A stretch of 5,478 nt of DNA from JAQVUB01 sp033809415 (GTDB lineage Bacteria; Verrucomicrobiota; Lentisphaeria; Oligosphaerales; Oligosphaeraceae), in contig JAPXLT010000311.1 of NCBI GenBank assembly GCA_033809415.1, forward strand, positions 1 to 5,478. Reading direction: 5' to 3'. The notes beneath the pieces were generated by a model. That model was given only the letters and a program-made list of their open reading frames with translations, was not told where the DNA came from and did not search any database. A program made the translations under genes and the position numbers. This document shows positions 4,838 through 5,478 of this stretch, one piece after another; position 1 is the stretch's first letter; every line of letters starts with the position of its first letter.

Positions 4838-5478
4838 AAATCCTTGTTAAATTCTGCGGGATGACCCAGCAGCAGGATATCCTGCAAGCAGCAGAACTGG
4901 GCGTCGATTATCTCGGCTTCGTCTTGGTTCCGGGTTCAAAAAGATACCTGACACACGATGCTTTGCATTCCCTGCGGCGAGTTGTGCCGGATAAGGTCAA
5001 AACCGTACTCGTTGTCGCAAATCTGGAATTGCCTGAAATTCAGAGTTTGATTACGGATTTTCAGCCGGATGTCATTCAGCTGCATGGAAATGAATCAGCG
5101 GAACTGGTTGCGAAAATCCGCGGGGTTGAAGTATGGAAGGCGGTGCATCTGCGCAATGAGGAGGACGTGCTGCAAGCGGCTGCGTATCCGTGTGAACGTC
5201 TAGTCGTTGATGCGGGGCAGGGCGGCTCCGGTCAACTTTGCGACTGGTCCCTGGCCGCAAAACTGGCCAGAATCCGAGACATCTTCCTCGCCGGCGGAAT
5301 CACACCTGAAAACGTCGCGGAGGCTTTGCAACAGACCAACCCCGCCGGAATCGATACCGCCAGCGGAATCGAAAGCGAACCCGGGAAAAAAGACCCGGAA
5401 AAAATGCGGAAGTTTCTGCAATTCAGGGGGCAGGGGGCAGGGGTTAGGGTGCAGGGTGCAGGGTGCAGGGTGCAGGGG
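4834..5478 (+). CDS. trpF: phosphoribosylanthranilate isomerase (TrpF), 3' end beyond window
   Basis: This enzyme performs the Amadori rearrangement of phosphoribosylanthranilate to CdRP, the TrpC substrate. The frame starts at ATG 4834, overlapping the trpC stop, with AAGGAG at 4823-4828. It reads MKILVKFCGMTQQQDIL with the catalytic Cys8 in KFCG. Further motifs are QLHGNE (82-87), the catalytic Asp126 in LVVDAGQGGSG (123-133), FLAGGITPENV (151-161) and GIDTASGIES (172-181), the last two being phosphate-binding loops. The barrel is complete by about residue 197 (EKMRKFLQF), which is normal family length. No stop follows: from 5425 the frame enters a 7-bp tandem repeat and would encode a Gly/Gln/Val-rich tail (RGQGAGVRVQGAGCR...) to the window end. 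The true stop is not visible. Trp101 and Trp138 are the only tryptophans in the five enzymes. trpB/trpA may follow outside the window. Confidence 0.95.
   Translation, partial: MKILVKFCGMTQQQDILQAAELGVDYLGFVLVPGSKRYLTHDALHSLRRVVPDKVKTVLVVANLELPEIQSLITDFQPDVIQLHGNESAELVAKIRGVEVWKAVHLRNEEDVLQAAAYPCERLVVDAGQGGSGQLCDWSLAAKLARIRDIFLAGGITPENVAEALQQTNPAGIDTASGIESEPGKKDPEKMRKFLQFRGQGAGVRVQGAGCRVQG
5425..5478 (+). repeat. 7-bp tandem repeat (AGGGTGC) at the trpF 3' end
   Basis: About 7.7 units in strict 7-bp register reach the window edge: AGGGGGC twice (5425-5438), AGGGGTT (5439-5445), AGGGTGC four times (5446-5473), then AGGGG. The variant units are at the left and the identical ones at the right, as expected if the array grows by slippage from the inside. 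The trpF frame stays open through it, because the 21-bp coding period yields VQGAGCR with no stop. Each unit gives a GGG run, so DNA or RNA could form G-quadruplexes with TGCA loops. The array continues past the window. Confidence 0.93.

Overview
The window carries the first five genes of a tryptophan biosynthesis operon, all on the + strand and in the order trpE, trpG, trpD, trpC, trpF. The operon is preceded by a leader region that can be read in detail. Composition is moderate in GC, Shine-Dalgarno sites precede the structural genes, and CACGAA-type inverted repeats occur between genes. I associate such repeats with environmental Gram-negative lineages, including the PVC group (Lentisphaerota, Kiritimatiellota, Verrucomicrobiota), but the phylum is a weak guess and the sequence does not settle it.

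Layout. Positions 1-45 may hold the last codons of an upstream + strand gene. Positions 46-491 contain no convincing gene. Most of that stretch is a large imperfect inverted repeat (about 99-418), followed by AT-rich DNA where the operon promoter should lie. Positions 492-678 form a trp leader: a short open frame ending in FWAWSWR (three Trp codons), a 1:2 hairpin overlapping those codons, and two successive intrinsic terminators (592-627 and 637-678). Segments just after the leader stop codon are complementary to the 5' arms of both terminators. This is the architecture of ribosome-mediated transcription attenuation, here apparently with two tandem terminators.

trpE (713-2197) is separated from trpG by 261 bp that contain a second, better preserved inverted repeat (2200-2380). 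Its outer end matches the outer end of the first repeat. From trpG on the operon is compact: 4 bp between trpG and trpD, and ATGA overlaps at trpD/trpC and trpC/trpF. trpF runs out of the window through a tandem array of 7-bp units (consensus AGGGTGC) that keeps the reading frame open.

How the genes work together. TrpE and TrpG form anthranilate synthase (chorismate + glutamine to anthranilate). TrpD adds phosphoribosyl, TrpF isomerises phosphoribosylanthranilate, and TrpC closes the indole ring to give indole-3-glycerol phosphate. trpB and trpA, for the last step, are not in the window and may lie downstream. All visible catalytic motifs are intact. The most notable observations are the two-terminator attenuator, the shared inverted-repeat family at the loose junctions of the operon, and the heptad repeat at the 3' end of trpF.
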